From positions 222,523-286,522 of the forward strand of contig JAXLQL010000010.1 of assembly GCA_046331625.1 (NCBI GenBank): a DNA stretch of 64,000 bases, in the 5' to 3' direction. Positions 38,173-48,794 of this stretch are shown here, in pieces. The notes below the pieces were generated by a model, which saw only the letters and a program-made list of their open reading frames with translations, was not told the origin of the DNA and did no database searches. The stretch comes from JAXLQL01 sp046331625 (GTDB taxonomy: Bacteria > Acidobacteriota > Terriglobia > Bryobacterales > Bryobacteraceae). Each line of letters starts with the position of its first letter. Position 1 is the stretch's first letter. The translations under genes were made by a program, and so were the position numbers.

Positions 38173-38721
38173 GTGAACGCACGAAGCGAAGCGGTAGCCA
38201 GCGGGACCGGCGCGGTCCCGTTCGACCTCGAAGCAACCTTTCGCGCTCACTATGAGCGCATCGCCCGCGTCATCGGCCGTGTTGTGCGTGACCCGGCCCG
38301 CGCGGAGGAACTCGCCGTCGAGGTGTTTTTGAAGTTGTGGCGGAATCCGGCCGCGCAAGGCCCGGCGATGGAGTGTCCAGCAATGGAGGCGTGGCTCTAC
38401 CGGACCGCGGTCCGCGCAGGGCTCGACGAACTCCGCCGCCGCACACGCCGCGACCGCCGGGAGCAGTTGTTCGGATTTCTGCGGCCCGTGCCTGATCCCG
38501 AACAAACGCGGTCGGCCAATGAACAGCGCGATCGCGTGCAGGCTGTGCTTGCGGCGCTTGCGCCGCGCCAAGCCGAGATGCTCGTGCTCCGCAGCCACGG
38601 TTTGAGCTACGGCGAACTCGCATCCGCACTCGAGATCAACCCCGCGTCGATCGGTACTTTGCTCGCCCGCGCGCAGGAGGCGTTCCGAAAGGAGTATGTG
38701 AACCGATATGGAGAACAATAA
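38173..38721 (+). CDS. ECF-type sigma factor
   Basis: 182 aa from GTG 38173. Region 2 is DLEATFRAHYERIARVIGRV then DPARAEELAVEVFLKLWRNP. Region 4 is LAALAPRQAEMLVLRSHGLS then YGELASALEINPASIGTLLA and RAQEAFRKEY. An in-frame ATG at 38083 adds 30 residues but would leave only five bases to the divergent hydrolase gene, with no room for promoters, so the GTG is preferred. Its end overlaps the start of the membrane thioredoxin gene by 14 bases, so the two are coupled, and that protein occupies the usual anti-sigma position. Confidence 0.87.
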   Translation: MNARSEAVASGTGAVPFDLEATFRAHYERIARVIGRVVRDPARAEELAVEVFLKLWRNPAAQGPAMECPAMEAWLYRTAVRAGLDELRRRTRRDRREQLFGFLRPVPDPEQTRSANEQRDRVQAVLAALAPRQAEMLVLRSHGLSYGELASALEINPASIGTLLARAQEAFRKEYVNRYGEQ

Positions 38722-39367
38722 TTGGGTAGATCAGCGCATGGCCGCGCTCGATCCCGCAGGCATGGCGCCGAATGTGGACGTCGCGTTGGCGCGACTCGAG
38801 TCGCGACGGCGGCGTCCGGCGGTCGCGAAGTGGACGCTTGCGGCCGCCGGCACAGCGATCGCGATTGCACTTGCGTTTCCGGCGCCGCGTGTGTTCGCGC
38901 AACGCTGCATCGATGCTTGCGCGAGCCTCTTGCCTGTCGCGCCGAAACCGGTGGCGACCGCGGCAATGCCGATTCCTCCCGTCTTTCTCAATGACGCCGA
39001 GGGTCACGCTTTCCAACTCTCGGACTATCGCGGCAAGATCGTGCTGCTCAACTTCTGGGCTACGTGGTGTCCGCCTTGCGTGAAGGAGATGCCCGTGCTC
39101 TCGGAGATCGAAGCCGAGTTTTCCGGGCGCGGCGTCGCGGTGCTCGGCGTGTCCATGGATGACGGCTGGCACACGGTTCGGCCATTCCTCGAGAAGCACA
39201 AGCCGGGTTACCGTATCGCGATGGGGCTTCCCTCGGCCGCTGATGCTTTTGACGTGCAGAAGCTGCCGGCGACGTTCCTGCTGGGGCCTCACGGCGAGGT
39301 GCTCGAGCGCTGGGACGGCGTCATTACCAAGGAGGATGTAGGCCAGAGGATCCGCGCGATAGAATGA
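38708..39367 (+). CDS. Membrane-anchored TlpA-like thioredoxin in anti-sigma position
   Basis: 219 aa. A cytoplasmic N-terminus of ~40 residues (MENNNWVDQRMAALDPAGMA, then DVALARLESRRRR) is followed by one membrane helix (WTLAAAGTAIAIALAFPA, residues ~42-60) and a periplasmic thioredoxin fold: IPPVFLNDAEGHAFQLSDYR, IVLLNFWATWCPPCVKEMPV with the WCPPC active site (near residue 116), VLGVSMDDGW and LPATFLLGPHGEVLERW with the cis-Pro. TlpA-like proteins reduce periplasmic disulfides or supply cytochrome maturation. The short sigma-proximal cytoplasmic region is like that of small anti-sigma factors, so a redox-linked control of the upstream sigma factor is an attractive but unproven idea. Confidence 0.85.
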   Translation: MENNNWVDQRMAALDPAGMAPNVDVALARLESRRRRPAVAKWTLAAAGTAIAIALAFPAPRVFAQRCIDACASLLPVAPKPVATAAMPIPPVFLNDAEGHAFQLSDYRGKIVLLNFWATWCPPCVKEMPVLSEIEAEFSGRGVAVLGVSMDDGWHTVRPFLEKHKPGYRIAMGLPSAADAFDVQKLPATFLLGPHGEVLERWDGVITKEDVGQRIRAIE

Positions 39368-39373
39368 GAGCCG

Positions 39374-40315
39374 ATGCGCACTCGTGCTCTTTCCACCGAT
39401 GACTTCCGCGGCGTGTTCCCGGTTCCGCCGTTGTGCCGGAACCACGACTCCAAGCGATCCATCAACTTCGCCGAGACGTCAAAGGTCGCCCGCCATATTG
39501 CCGAGGGCGGCATCCGGAACTTCCTTTACGGTGGAAACGCGTTCCTTTATCACATCACGCTCGCCGAATTCGAAGGGCTGCTCGACTGGTGCAACTCGGC
39601 GAGCGATGACTGGTTGATGATCCCGAGCGCTGGGCCTTCGTTCGGCCGCGCGATGGACCAGGCGCCGCTGCTGCGCCGCTACCCGTTCCCCACCGTGATG
39701 CTGCTGCCCTGCGCCGATCCGCGAGATGCGGCAGGGCTCGAACGCGGCTATCGCGACTTCGCCGAAGCCACGGGCATGCCGCTCATCGTCTACCTCAAAG
39801 ACGAGTCGAACTTCGGCTCGGACAAAATGGCCGGGCTCGATGCAGTGGCACGCCTGGTGCGAGACGGCGTCTGCATCGGCATCAAGTACGCCGTGGTGCG
39901 GCAAAATCCGAGCGAGGATGCCTACCTCACGGCCTTGCTCGAGCGCGTAGACCGCAAGCACGTCATCAGCGGCATCGGCGAGCGCCCTGCGATCGCCCAC
40001 ATGCGCGATTTCCGGCTGCCCGGATTCACCACTGGGTCCGGCTGCATCGCGCCCGCGCTCTCGCGGACGTTGTTCGAGCTCAACTCCGCCTCCGATTGGA
40101 AAGCCGCCGAGAGTGTGCGTTCGCAGTTCATCCCGCTCGAAGATCTGCGGGATGGCTGGGGCCCGGCGCGCGTGCTGCACGCGGCTGTCGAGTTGGCGGG
40201 CCTGGCCACTGCGGGTCCGATCCCGCCCTACATCACTGGATTGAACGAGTCGCAGCGGACACAGTTAGATCCGGTGGCGAAGGCGCTCGCCGAAGCGCTG
40301 GTCCCGGCGGCGTAG
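39374..40315 (+). CDS. Dihydrodipicolinate synthase / N-acetylneuraminate lyase family aldolase
   Basis: 313 aa with the TIM-barrel layout of the DHDPS family. It has RHIAEGGIRNFLYGGNAF (substrate-binding loop), MIPSAGPSFGRAMDQAPLLR, MPLIVYLKDESNF and CIGIKYAVVRQNPSEDAYL, where the Lys of GIKYAV should be the Schiff-base residue. The usual GTTGE loop is replaced by YGGNAF, and the YNxP motif by VYLKDE, so it is probably not a DapA; it is more likely a 2-keto-acid or sugar-acid aldolase of a sub-branch. It lies seven bases behind the thioredoxin gene, possibly on the same transcript. Confidence 0.78.
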   Translation: MRTRALSTDDFRGVFPVPPLCRNHDSKRSINFAETSKVARHIAEGGIRNFLYGGNAFLYHITLAEFEGLLDWCNSASDDWLMIPSAGPSFGRAMDQAPLLRRYPFPTVMLLPCADPRDAAGLERGYRDFAEATGMPLIVYLKDESNFGSDKMAGLDAVARLVRDGVCIGIKYAVVRQNPSEDAYLTALLERVDRKHVISGIGERPAIAHMRDFRLPGFTTGSGCIAPALSRTLFELNSASDWKAAESVRSQFIPLEDLRDGWGPARVLHAAVELAGLATAGPIPPYITGLNESQRTQLDPVAKALAEALVPAA

Positions 40316-40485
40316 TTACTGCTTGTTTGTCGAATGGGTTTCGCTCCACGCAAGACTCGAGGTTGAGCCTGAACCTCGGCCGCGGGCAAATGGTTGTACC
40401 AAACAGCGCCAGTGGACAGACGCTACCGGGAGGCGATGACGCCCCAGCGAGCAACTTCTTGGTTCCGTGCATGCAAGTGGCTGGA

Positions 40486-41070
40486 TCAGCATGCCGGACG
40501 TAACCGTTGGTAGAGCCACGCGCGGAGGAAAGCCCAATGCCGGTCTACCGTGGCGCGCGAGAGCGACATCAACTCGGAGCATTCCTCGGCGGTGCAGCCG
40601 AGATAGAAGCGCAGTTCCACCAGCCGGCCGAGCGACGGCCGTTCCTGCGAGATCTCGTCGACGGCGCGGTCGAGATCGATCCAATCGGTGTCACGTTCGC
40701 CGATCCAGGCCAACTCGTCGCGAAGCGGCGCGAGCACTTGTCCGCTGCCTCGCTTCTGGCTGAGCACGGCGCGAGCCTCGTCGGTCAGAATCTGCCGCAT
40801 CAGACGGGCGCAGAAGGCCATGAAATGCTGGCGATCGTGGAGTTGGGGCGCTTGGTATCCAGTGAGGCGGAGATAGAGTTGGTGAACCAGCCCGGTTGCC
40901 GTTACCGAAAGGCGGTGCTCCCGGCTCAACTCGCGGCGGGCGTGCGCGCGCAAGGCATCGTAAACAAGCGGCATCAACCGCTCCCTTGCCTCGCCTGAGC
41001 CCTCCGACCAGCTTCGAAGCAAAACAGTAATCTCGCCCGGACCGACCTCCGGTTTACCGGCGTTCTCCAC
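40486..41070 (-). CDS. Acidobacterial-type ECF sigma factor (TIGR02999-like)
   Basis: 194 aa. EITVLLRSWSEGSGEARERL, LMPLVYDALRAHARRELSRE, LVHQLYLRLTGYQAPQLHDR and QHFMAFCARLMRQILTDEAR are the diagnostic run of this sigma subfamily. Region 4 is LVELRFYLGCTAEECSELMS then LSRATVDRHWAFLRAWLYQR. Members are multiplied in Acidobacteriota and Planctomycetes and usually neighbour protein-kinase genes, as here (97 bp divergent from the kinase gene), suggesting that kinase signalling and this sigma factor belong to one circuit. GTG start. The ~170 bp behind it contain nothing I can identify. Confidence 0.93.
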   Translation of the reverse strand: MENAGKPEVGPGEITVLLRSWSEGSGEARERLMPLVYDALRAHARRELSREHRLSVTATGLVHQLYLRLTGYQAPQLHDRQHFMAFCARLMRQILTDEARAVLSQKRGSGQVLAPLRDELAWIGERDTDWIDLDRAVDEISQERPSLGRLVELRFYLGCTAEECSELMSLSRATVDRHWAFLRAWLYQRLRPAC

Positions 41071-41167
41071 GAAGGACCAAGTCTACCATGGCGCTCGAGG
41101 GGAATTCCGCGCGGATTCCGCCTATCAGAGTGGTGAGGCGCGCCAGGAGCCCCGCGAAGGGGATACC

Positions 41168-43852
41168 ATGATGCAGATGTCGAGAGTGGAGACGCTGTTT
41201 GCGGCGGCAGTGGAGTTGCCGAACGCGGCCCAGCGCGAAGTCTGGCTGCGCCAGCAGTGCCCCGACGATCCGGAAGCAGTGACGCAAGTCATTCAACTGC
41301 TGCGCAGCGCCGACCTCGAAGCCACGGAACAGCGCGCCGCGGTAGCGCGGGTGCGTCCGGCTGCTTCCGCCACAGCAGTCAGCGAGAGGACCATCGGAAC
41401 CTACCGTCTGGAGCGGACGCTCGGGTCGGGCGGCATGGGAACCGTGTATCTGGCGCACCGCGAAGGCGGCGACATCGAACAAACGGTTGCCATCAAGGTG
41501 CTTTCCGACGATGCGGCGAACGAGCAGTTTCTGCGCTACTTCCGCGAGGAACGGCAAATTCTGGCTAAGCTCGTCCACCCCAACGTGACCCGGTTTCTCG
41601 ACTCCGGCACGACGCCCGATGGCGCTCCCTATCTGGTGATGGAGTACGTGGATGGCGAGCCGCTCCATCGCTGGCAAGACGCGCGCTCGCTCGATCTTCC
41701 CGCACGGCTGGCGCTATTTCGCAAGATCTGCGCGGCGGTCACGTTTCTCCATCAGAACCTGATTCTGCATCGCGACCTGAAGCCGAGCAACATCCTGGTG
41801 ACGGCCGGCGGGGAGCCGAAGCTGCTCGACTTCGGAGCGGCGAAGGCACTGGCGCAGAGCGACAAGACGGTGACCATGGCGCCGCTGACGCCGCGCTACG
41901 CGAGTCCGGAGCAGGTGCTGGGCAAGCTGGTCACCACGCAGAGCGACGTGTATGCGCTGGGCGTGATCCTCTATGAAATGATGACCGGGGCGTGGCCCTT
42001 CGGCGATCCGGATTCGGCGGGTAACGCGATGGGCCGATTCTTCGGGAGCGCGAAGGCGTCTGATCCAGCCACGGTGGTGACCGAGGAAGCGGCGAAAGTA
42101 CGTGGCGTAGCGGCTCCGGCGCTGCGGGCGACGCTGGCGGCCGACTTGGGGCGGATCGTCACGAAGGCGATCGAGTACGAACCGGCGGAGCGTTACGAGA
42201 GCGTGGCCGCGCTTTCCGAAGACGTGCGCCGCTACCTCGATCACGAGCCCGTGCTGGCGCAGTCGCAGACGGCGGGTTACCGGCTGCGGAAATTCGTCCG
42301 CCGCAATGCGCTGGCCGTGGCCGCTGGCGCGGTGTTCGTGCTGGGCATCAGTGCGGCCGCGGGAATCGCGATCTGGGAGGCCCGGGAAGCACGTGCCGCC
42401 ACGGCTCGTGCCGAGCAAAGGTTCCAGGACGTGCGGAAGCTGACGCGCCTGGTGCTGGTGCGGTTCTATGACGAAGTGGCGAAGATGCCCGGCGGGATGG
42501 AGCTGCAGCAGTCGTTGATCCAGCAGACCATCGAGCAGTTCGAGACGCTCGTGAAAGAGTCGAATCGCGATCCGGAGATTCTGGCCGAAGTCGGTGAAGG
42601 CTATCTTCGCATGGCGGCGCTCCAGGGCAACCAATACGCTAACAACAAAGGTGACGTTTCGGGATCGGTGGCAATCTACCGCAAAGGCATCGCGCTGCTT
42701 TCGAGCGGTGCGCCGGCCGAACCTGTAGAAGTCGTGCTGGGCCAATTGCACCGGGGCCTCGGCCGGACCTTGTTCGCAAAGGGCGAGTCCACGGCCGCGC
42801 TCGAGGAACTCGACCGGTCGGTGGCGCGGTTCGAGTCGGCTCTGCGCAAGTCTCCGTCTCTCGATACCGAGGTGGAGTTGATGTACACGCGGACCACGAT
42901 CGCCGACTTCGTGCTCGACTTCGACCCCAAACGTGCACTAGCTCAGTACGAGGCTGCGGTTCCGATCGTGGAGAAGGCGAACCGCGATGGCAAAGCGACC
43001 CAACGGAACGGCATCCTTTTCTACAAGCTGGGGGCCGCCCACGAATTGCTGGGCGACTTGGCGGCGGCCGTGGAGCTTTACCGCAAGGGGCTGGCGGAAA
43101 ATGACCGGCTTCCAGAAAAGGAGCGGATGTTGACGGTGAACCGGCGTGCGAGAGCGTCGCTTCTCAGTGTGCTCGGCAGTGGACTGGCGGTGCTGGGGCG
43201 AAGCCAGGAGGCGGGGCCGCATCTCGACGAGTCGGCAGCGATTGCCCGGGCGATGGTTGCGGCGGATCCGAGCAGTGCGCGGGCACGCTACTCGCTGGCC
43301 GCGAACCTGAACAATCGCAGCGCGGCGTATCGGCAGATGGGCTCGCCGGAGCGGACCCATGCGGCGCTGGTGGAGGAGGCTGCTGCGTGGGACGCGCTTC
43401 TCGAGAAGTCGCCAGTGCCGATGTACGAGTCGGCGGCAGCCACGAACTTCGATTCCGTCTCGCAGAGTTTCGCCACCCGGGGCGATCGGGAGAAAGCCCG
43501 GCAATACGCCTCGCGCTCGATCGCGCTGCTCGGCAAGGTGACCTCGGCCAAGCCGAGTCCCGAAGACCGGCGGCGTTATGCGGCGGTGCTGCTCGAAGCC
43601 GGCGCACAGGAACTGCGGAATCCCAGGCTGGCGCTCGAACAGGTGGAACTGGCAATGAAGCAGAGTTCCTCTCCTCCTCCCGCGATGTGGCGCACCTATG
43701 GCGTGGCGCTGCTGCGGAATGGACGATTTGCCGATGCGGCTGCAGCGTTCGAGAAAACGATCGCGATGATGGCGCCGAAGAAAGGTTCGCCCGAAAGCGC
43801 GGATCTGGTGCAGACTCGCGAGTGGCTGCGGCAGGCGCGCGCGGCAAAATAG
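41168..43852 (+). CDS. Serine/threonine protein kinase with membrane helix and C-terminal TPR region
   Basis: 894 aa. The kinase domain starts at ~residue 78 with GTYRLERTLGSGGMGTVYLA. It has the catalytic Lys in VAIKVL, HRDLKPSNILV near residue 200, DFG in LLDFGAAKAL and the APE equivalent PRYASPEQVLG, so it should be active. A transmembrane helix (ALAVAAGAVFVLGISAAAGI) lies at ~380-400. The C-terminal ~480 residues are helical TPR-like repeats outside the membrane, a probable sensor or protein-interaction domain. It is paired with the divergent ECF sigma gene. ATG 41168 is one of several closely spaced starts (41168, 41171, 41177). Confidence 0.92.
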   Translation: MMQMSRVETLFAAAVELPNAAQREVWLRQQCPDDPEAVTQVIQLLRSADLEATEQRAAVARVRPAASATAVSERTIGTYRLERTLGSGGMGTVYLAHREGGDIEQTVAIKVLSDDAANEQFLRYFREERQILAKLVHPNVTRFLDSGTTPDGAPYLVMEYVDGEPLHRWQDARSLDLPARLALFRKICAAVTFLHQNLILHRDLKPSNILVTAGGEPKLLDFGAAKALAQSDKTVTMAPLTPRYASPEQVLGKLVTTQSDVYALGVILYEMMTGAWPFGDPDSAGNAMGRFFGSAKASDPATVVTEEAAKVRGVAAPALRATLAADLGRIVTKAIEYEPAERYESVAALSEDVRRYLDHEPVLAQSQTAGYRLRKFVRRNALAVAAGAVFVLGISAAAGIAIWEAREARAATARAEQRFQDVRKLTRLVLVRFYDEVAKMPGGMELQQSLIQQTIEQFETLVKESNRDPEILAEVGEGYLRMAALQGNQYANNKGDVSGSVAIYRKGIALLSSGAPAEPVEVVLGQLHRGLGRTLFAKGESTAALEELDRSVARFESALRKSPSLDTEVELMYTRTTIADFVLDFDPKRALAQYEAAVPIVEKANRDGKATQRNGILFYKLGAAHELLGDLAAAVELYRKGLAENDRLPEKERMLTVNRRARASLLSVLGSGLAVLGRSQEAGPHLDESAAIARAMVAADPSSARARYSLAANLNNRSAAYRQMGSPERTHAALVEEAAAWDALLEKSPVPMYESAAATNFDSVSQSFATRGDREKARQYASRSIALLGKVTSAKPSPEDRRRYAAVLLEAGAQELRNPRLALEQVELAMKQSSSPPPAMWRTYGVALLRNGRFADAAAAFEKTIAMMAPKKGSPESADLVQTREWLRQARAAK

Positions 43853-43877
43853 GCTCGGCGGGAGTACACTCGATTCG

Positions 43878-44798
43878 ATGCGCTCTCGTTTGCCGATCCT
43901 CGTCATGTTCATCGCGCTTCTATTCACGGCGCTGACTCAGGCCAAGTTGGAGACCATGGAACTCGTCATGCCCGGCGTGTGGTTCCGCCAGGGCGATCTC
44001 GACCGGTTCGGCCATTGCAACAACATCGTCATCGAGATGAAGGAATACCTGATCGTGGTGGACGCCAACTTTCCGAGCGGAGCGCGGGCGCTGATGGCCG
44101 ACATCAAGAAGGTGTCGGCGAAACCCGTGAAATATGTTTTCGACACGCACCACCACGGCGACCACGCCTACGGCAATCCGGTGTGGACGCGGGCCGGCGC
44201 GACGACGATTGCGTTCCAAGCCGTGGCCGGCGAGATGAAGCGGTTCGAGCCGGCGCGGTGGAAAGCCGACACGGCCAATCGCAAAGACGTGGGCGAGTTG
44301 AACCTGCCCACGGCCGAGCCTCCGCGCGAGACGTTCTCCAAGTCGCCGCACGTGATCGACGATGGAACCCGGCGCGTGGAGTTCCACCACTTCGGCTGGG
44401 CGCACACGCGCGGCGACGGGTTCGCCTACCTGCCCAAGGAGCAAGTGCTGTGTACGGGTGACGCGGTGGTGAACGGTCCGTTCAATGGATACGGCGACGG
44501 TTGGGCGGCGAACTGGCCAAAGGTGGTGGCGCGGGCGCGCAAGCTGAAGGTGAAGCACGTGCTGCCGGCGCATGGTCCGGCGGGCGGTCCGGAGATTCTG
44601 GCGGGGCAGGAGCAGTACGTACGCGAGCTGTACGATCGCGTGAAGCGTGCGGTCCGCACGGGTGGGAAGATGCCGGAGGCGAGCGACCTTCCGGCGGCAG
44701 TGAAGAATTGGACAGGTCCTTGGACGAAGGATCAGGTGAAGGATATCCGCGAAGAGATCGTGCAGGGCAAGCCGCGGGGGGAACTCGTCGTGAAATAG
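43878..44798 (+). CDS. Exported metallo-beta-lactamase-fold hydrolase
   Basis: 306 aa. Signal peptide MRSRLPILVMFIALLFTALT with cleavage near QAK. The zinc motif THHHGDHAYGNPV (HxHxDH variant, here HHHGDH) is near residue 93, with a later His in FHHFGWAHTRGDGFAYLPKE, the Asp in CTGDAVVNGP and the His in LPAHGPAGGPE: a full binuclear metal set. The product is probably a quinoprotein-relay or cyclase-like MBL enzyme of unknown substrate, acting in the periplasm. It is 25 bp downstream of the kinase gene, so possibly co-transcribed. Confidence 0.87.
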   Translation: MRSRLPILVMFIALLFTALTQAKLETMELVMPGVWFRQGDLDRFGHCNNIVIEMKEYLIVVDANFPSGARALMADIKKVSAKPVKYVFDTHHHGDHAYGNPVWTRAGATTIAFQAVAGEMKRFEPARWKADTANRKDVGELNLPTAEPPRETFSKSPHVIDDGTRRVEFHHFGWAHTRGDGFAYLPKEQVLCTGDAVVNGPFNGYGDGWAANWPKVVARARKLKVKHVLPAHGPAGGPEILAGQEQYVRELYDRVKRAVRTGGKMPEASDLPAAVKNWTGPWTKDQVKDIREEIVQGKPRGELVVK

Positions 44799-44922
44799 AT
44801 CGGATGCGGTGTGTGTGGAGGCTTCAGCCACTGCAGTCCGGCTTGCCGGCAGTCAGGATCTGGATACGGCTCGAACAAGCAGGAGCGTTTACCTTTTTTG
44901 ACGCCCGCGAGCATATGGGCGC

Positions 44923-44956
44923 AAAAAAGAAACGGCCGCGGCTCATCACCGCGGCC
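44923..44956 (-). terminator. Intrinsic terminator behind the DM13 protein gene
   Basis: On the minus strand GGCCGCGG - TGATGAG - CCGCGGCC (44956-44934), a perfect 8-bp stem, followed by GTTTCTTTTTT. It ends the transcript leaving the 45004-45393 gene. Confidence 0.88.
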
Positions 44957-45003
44957 ATCATGCCTTGGACAGTACGGATTGGACCTGGAGGAAGATCCTT
45001 ACT

Positions 45004-45393
45004 TCACTTCACCGGCATCTTGAAGCTGGTCTCGCCGAGCACCACCTCGGCAAACGCGCACCAGATCTGCACCTTCGCCACATCCTTGATGTACCCAGGC
45101 AGCTCGATGCGGCGGTTGTCGAGTCCCGACTTCACCTTCAGCGCCTGCAGCGTGTAGGTGTTGCCCTTGCTGTCGATCACACGCCAAGTGGGCGCCGGCG
45201 TATCCGGAATCACGAAGTCAGAGCTCAGCTTGAGCACCTGCTTGCCGCCCTCCATGGTGTGCTCCACCGAGCCGGTGTTGGCTTTGGGGCCTTGAAACAT
45301 TCCGGAGTGGTGCACGCTGTGGTCGGCGAACGTCATCGTGGCGGCAAACGCTGCGCTGATGGCGAGAATAGACAGACGACGAGTAATGGTCAT
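45004..45393 (-). CDS. Exported DM13-domain-like protein
   Basis: 129 aa. Signal peptide MTITRRLSILAISAAFAATM with cleavage near TFA. The mature part has HHSGMFQGPKANTGSVEHTM, LKLSSDFVIPDTPAPTWRVI, LKVKSGLDNRRIELPGYIKD and VAKVQIWCAFAEVVLGETSF, the strand order of DM13 (electron-transfer-like) domains with the conserved Cys in the QIWCAF strand. DM13 proteins are proposed redox or cell-surface factors. Ribosome site AAGGAG lies upstream and a strong terminator follows; 40 bp behind the VOC gene, so it may end that operon. Confidence 0.75.
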   Translation of the reverse strand: MTITRRLSILAISAAFAATMTFADHSVHHSGMFQGPKANTGSVEHTMEGGKQVLKLSSDFVIPDTPAPTWRVIDSKGNTYTLQALKVKSGLDNRRIELPGYIKDVAKVQIWCAFAEVVLGETSFKMPVK

Positions 45394-45432
45394 GGTAGTT
45401 GCTCCTTGAATTGTCAGATTGAGGTTGAGGGT

Positions 45433-46436
<1,004 letters not shown>

Positions 46437-46440
<4 letters not shown>

Positions 46441-47951
46441 GACATGCGCTCCAGCAGATGGTCGCCCACGCGCAATGCGTTCGCCATGATGGTCAGCGCT
46501 GGGTTCACCGCGGCGCTCGACGGGAAGAAGCTGCCATCCACCACGTAGAGATTGTCGAGATCATGCGCCTTGCAGGTCGTGTCGAGCACCGATTGCTTCG
46601 GATCGCGCCCGAACCGCAGCGTGCCGCATTGATGCGCCGTCTTCTCGATCGGAATCTTTTTTCCGATGTAGTAGTTGCACGGCAGCAGCGTGTTCTTGCA
46701 ACCGATCTCGCCCAGCATCTGTTTCAGTTTTCCACTCAAGCGTTTGTGCCCTTCGACATTGTTATCCCGGTACTCGAGGCGAATGTTCCCGGATTCATCG
46801 AGCATCACCCGATTTTCCGGATCGGGCAGATCTTCCGAAGTGAGCCAAAAATCGAGCGCGTGGCTGGCCATCTCTTCGAACGCGAGTCCGGGCACTGGCA
46901 CCGGAGCGCCGCTCCGTAGCGTGTCCGCATCGGACTTGTTCACCATCGAGATGTGGCCTAGCGGATACGGGAAGTCATCGGCGCCGAAATAGAAATCGTT
47001 CACGCCGATCGTCTTCTGGAACTTCGTGGGATTGGGTGTGAACGAGATCGCCAACAGCACCGAGTTGTTGTGGCACATGTAGTGGCGGCCTACCATCCCG
47101 GAGCGGTTCGCCAATCCCGACCGCAGCAGCAGCGCTGCGGAATTGATGGCGCCGCACGAACTGACGACCACATCCGCGGAAAACGTCATCTGCTCGCCGT
47201 TGCGCTCCACCAGCACTGACTTCACAGAGCGCCCATCCGCGCACAGCCGGTGCACGCGCGCATGCGTGAGCAACTCCACGTTCGGATGCTCGAGCGCCGG
47301 ATCCACGCACACCACCTGTGCATCGGACTTCGCATTGAGCGGGCACGGAAACCCGTCGCAGTGCGAGCAACGGATGCACTTGCTCTTGTTCGGCTGTCGC
47401 GGATTGAACATCACGCCCACCGGAAGATGGAACGGCCGGTGCCCGATGCGTTCCAGATCATCGTGCAGTTGCTGGATGCGCGGTTCGTGCTCGAGCGCAG
47501 GATGCAGATACGGTTTGCCGGCGGGCTCGGTGGGGTCTTCGCCGCGATTGCCGTGCACTTGATAAAGATGCTCCGCTTCCAGGTAGTAGGGCGCGAACTC
47601 GTCATAGCCGACCGGCCACGCGGGCGAGATGCCGTCGAAGTGGCGCAATTCCCCGAAGTCCTCTTTACGGAAGCGAAGCAGCGCGGCGCCATAGACCTTG
47701 GTGTTGCCGCCGACGAAGTATTGGATGCCCGGATGGAACGGCGCGCCATCGCGATCCGTCCACGTCTCATCGGCGCGATACTTCGAATCGATGATGACGG
47801 TCTTGCTGCTCCAGTTGCCCTCTTCGCGCGGCAAGTAGCCGCCGCGTTCCAGCAGCAGGATCCGCTTGCCCGAAGGCGCAAGTTTCCACGCCAGAGTTCC
47901 ACCGCCAGCGCCGGTTCCGATAATGATGATGTCGTAGTGTCGATCGATCAT
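46437..47951 (-). CDS. GMC-family FAD oxidoreductase
   Basis: 504 aa. The N-terminal FAD motif is DIIIIGTGAGGGTLAWKLAP followed by KRILLLERGG. The GMC block FVGGNTKVYGAALLRFRKED follows, then a Cys-rich insert (CIRCSHCDGFPCPLNAKSD) and the C-terminal domain with TAHQCGTLRFGRDPKQSVLD and SFFPSSAAVNPALTIMANAL (the catalytic His and Asn region). Enzymes of this type oxidise alcohols, sugars or sterols; the cysteine cluster suggests an additional redox or metal site seen in some membrane-linked members. ATG 47951 has GGAGAG upstream; the frame is open for 234 more codons, but that part is the aquaporin gene read in another frame. Confidence 0.9.
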
Positions 47952-48721
47952 GAAATCTCTCCAAATTGGCATCGAAAGATGCAAGGTTTGTCGTTGTGGT
48001 GATGCAGCTTGGCGCAGAACACGCGCCTCGCGCCGGGCAACTCGCGATAGACGAATGCCGCCGCGAGCATCCCGAGCGGCGGTGCAGTGAAGTAGATCCA
48101 GATGGCTTGCCACGCCTGCGCCCAAACAGCGGAGCCGAAGGTTCGCGCCGGATTCATGCTCATCCCGGAGACCGGCGCTTCCACGCTGATGAACAGCGCC
48201 ACCAGCGCTCCAGCGAAATAGGGAGTGTAAGCAGCCCAACGCCTGTCGTTCGAGACGCGCAACACTACGCTCATCAACACGAACGTCATGGCCACCTCGG
48301 CCGCGAAGGCCGCGCCGGTCCCGAAATCTCCAGGCGTGGTCGCGACGAAGTTGACGTCGGCAACGAACCGCCCCAACACCAGGGCCGACAACGCGACTCC
48401 CGAAACTGCTCCCAAGAACTGTGCGGCTGCATACAGAACCGCATCGCGCCGCTCCACTTTGCCGAGCACATAAAAGGTAAGCGTGGTGGCTGGATTCAAG
48501 TGCGCTCCGGACCGCTGCCCCCACGGTGACCGGATGATTGCCACCGCCGTCAGCCCCATCGCCATCCCCATGAGGACGCGGCGCAACGTAGGGTCCGGAA
48601 CGATGCCGGGGACCGGAGAAGCCGGATGCCCCAGCACCACTCCGAACATGCACGCCGAGACCATGAAAGCGGCCAGTTCCCCGGCCTCCATCAGATACTC
48701 GGTCCAGTGCAGTTTCGCCAT
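47948..48721 (-). CDS. Aquaporin / glycerol-facilitator family channel (MIP)
   Basis: 257 aa with six hydrophobic segments. Both NPA boxes are present: AHLNPATTLTFYVLGKV in the first half and GMSMNPARTFGSAVWAQ in the second, with Arg after the second box as in all aquaporins. It conducts water and perhaps small polyols across the inner membrane. First gene of a tight operon aquaporin - GMC oxidoreductase - VOC protein, each overlapping the next by four bases, so the channel may admit a small polyol or aldehyde handled by the two enzymes (inference). ATG 48721 is preferred over 48796, which would overlap the divergent DinB gene start. Confidence 0.9.
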   Translation of the reverse strand: MAKLHWTEYLMEAGELAAFMVSACMFGVVLGHPASPVPGIVPDPTLRRVLMGMAMGLTAVAIIRSPWGQRSGAHLNPATTLTFYVLGKVERRDAVLYAAAQFLGAVSGVALSALVLGRFVADVNFVATTPGDFGTGAAFAAEVAMTFVLMSVVLRVSNDRRWAAYTPYFAGALVALFISVEAPVSGMSMNPARTFGSAVWAQAWQAIWIYFTAPPLGMLAAAFVYRELPGARRVFCAKLHHHNDKPCIFRCQFGEIS

Positions 48722-48794
48722 GCCGCTCAAATGACGGCCGGGCGCTTTCCTATTCCGGAATAAACGCGCCGCCAGCCGGCATGAAACCCACGAC

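Noticed and set aside
37678..38721. 347-aa frame ending in the ECF sigma factor
   Set aside because: The first ~135 residues are antisense to the YheT-like hydrolase gene.
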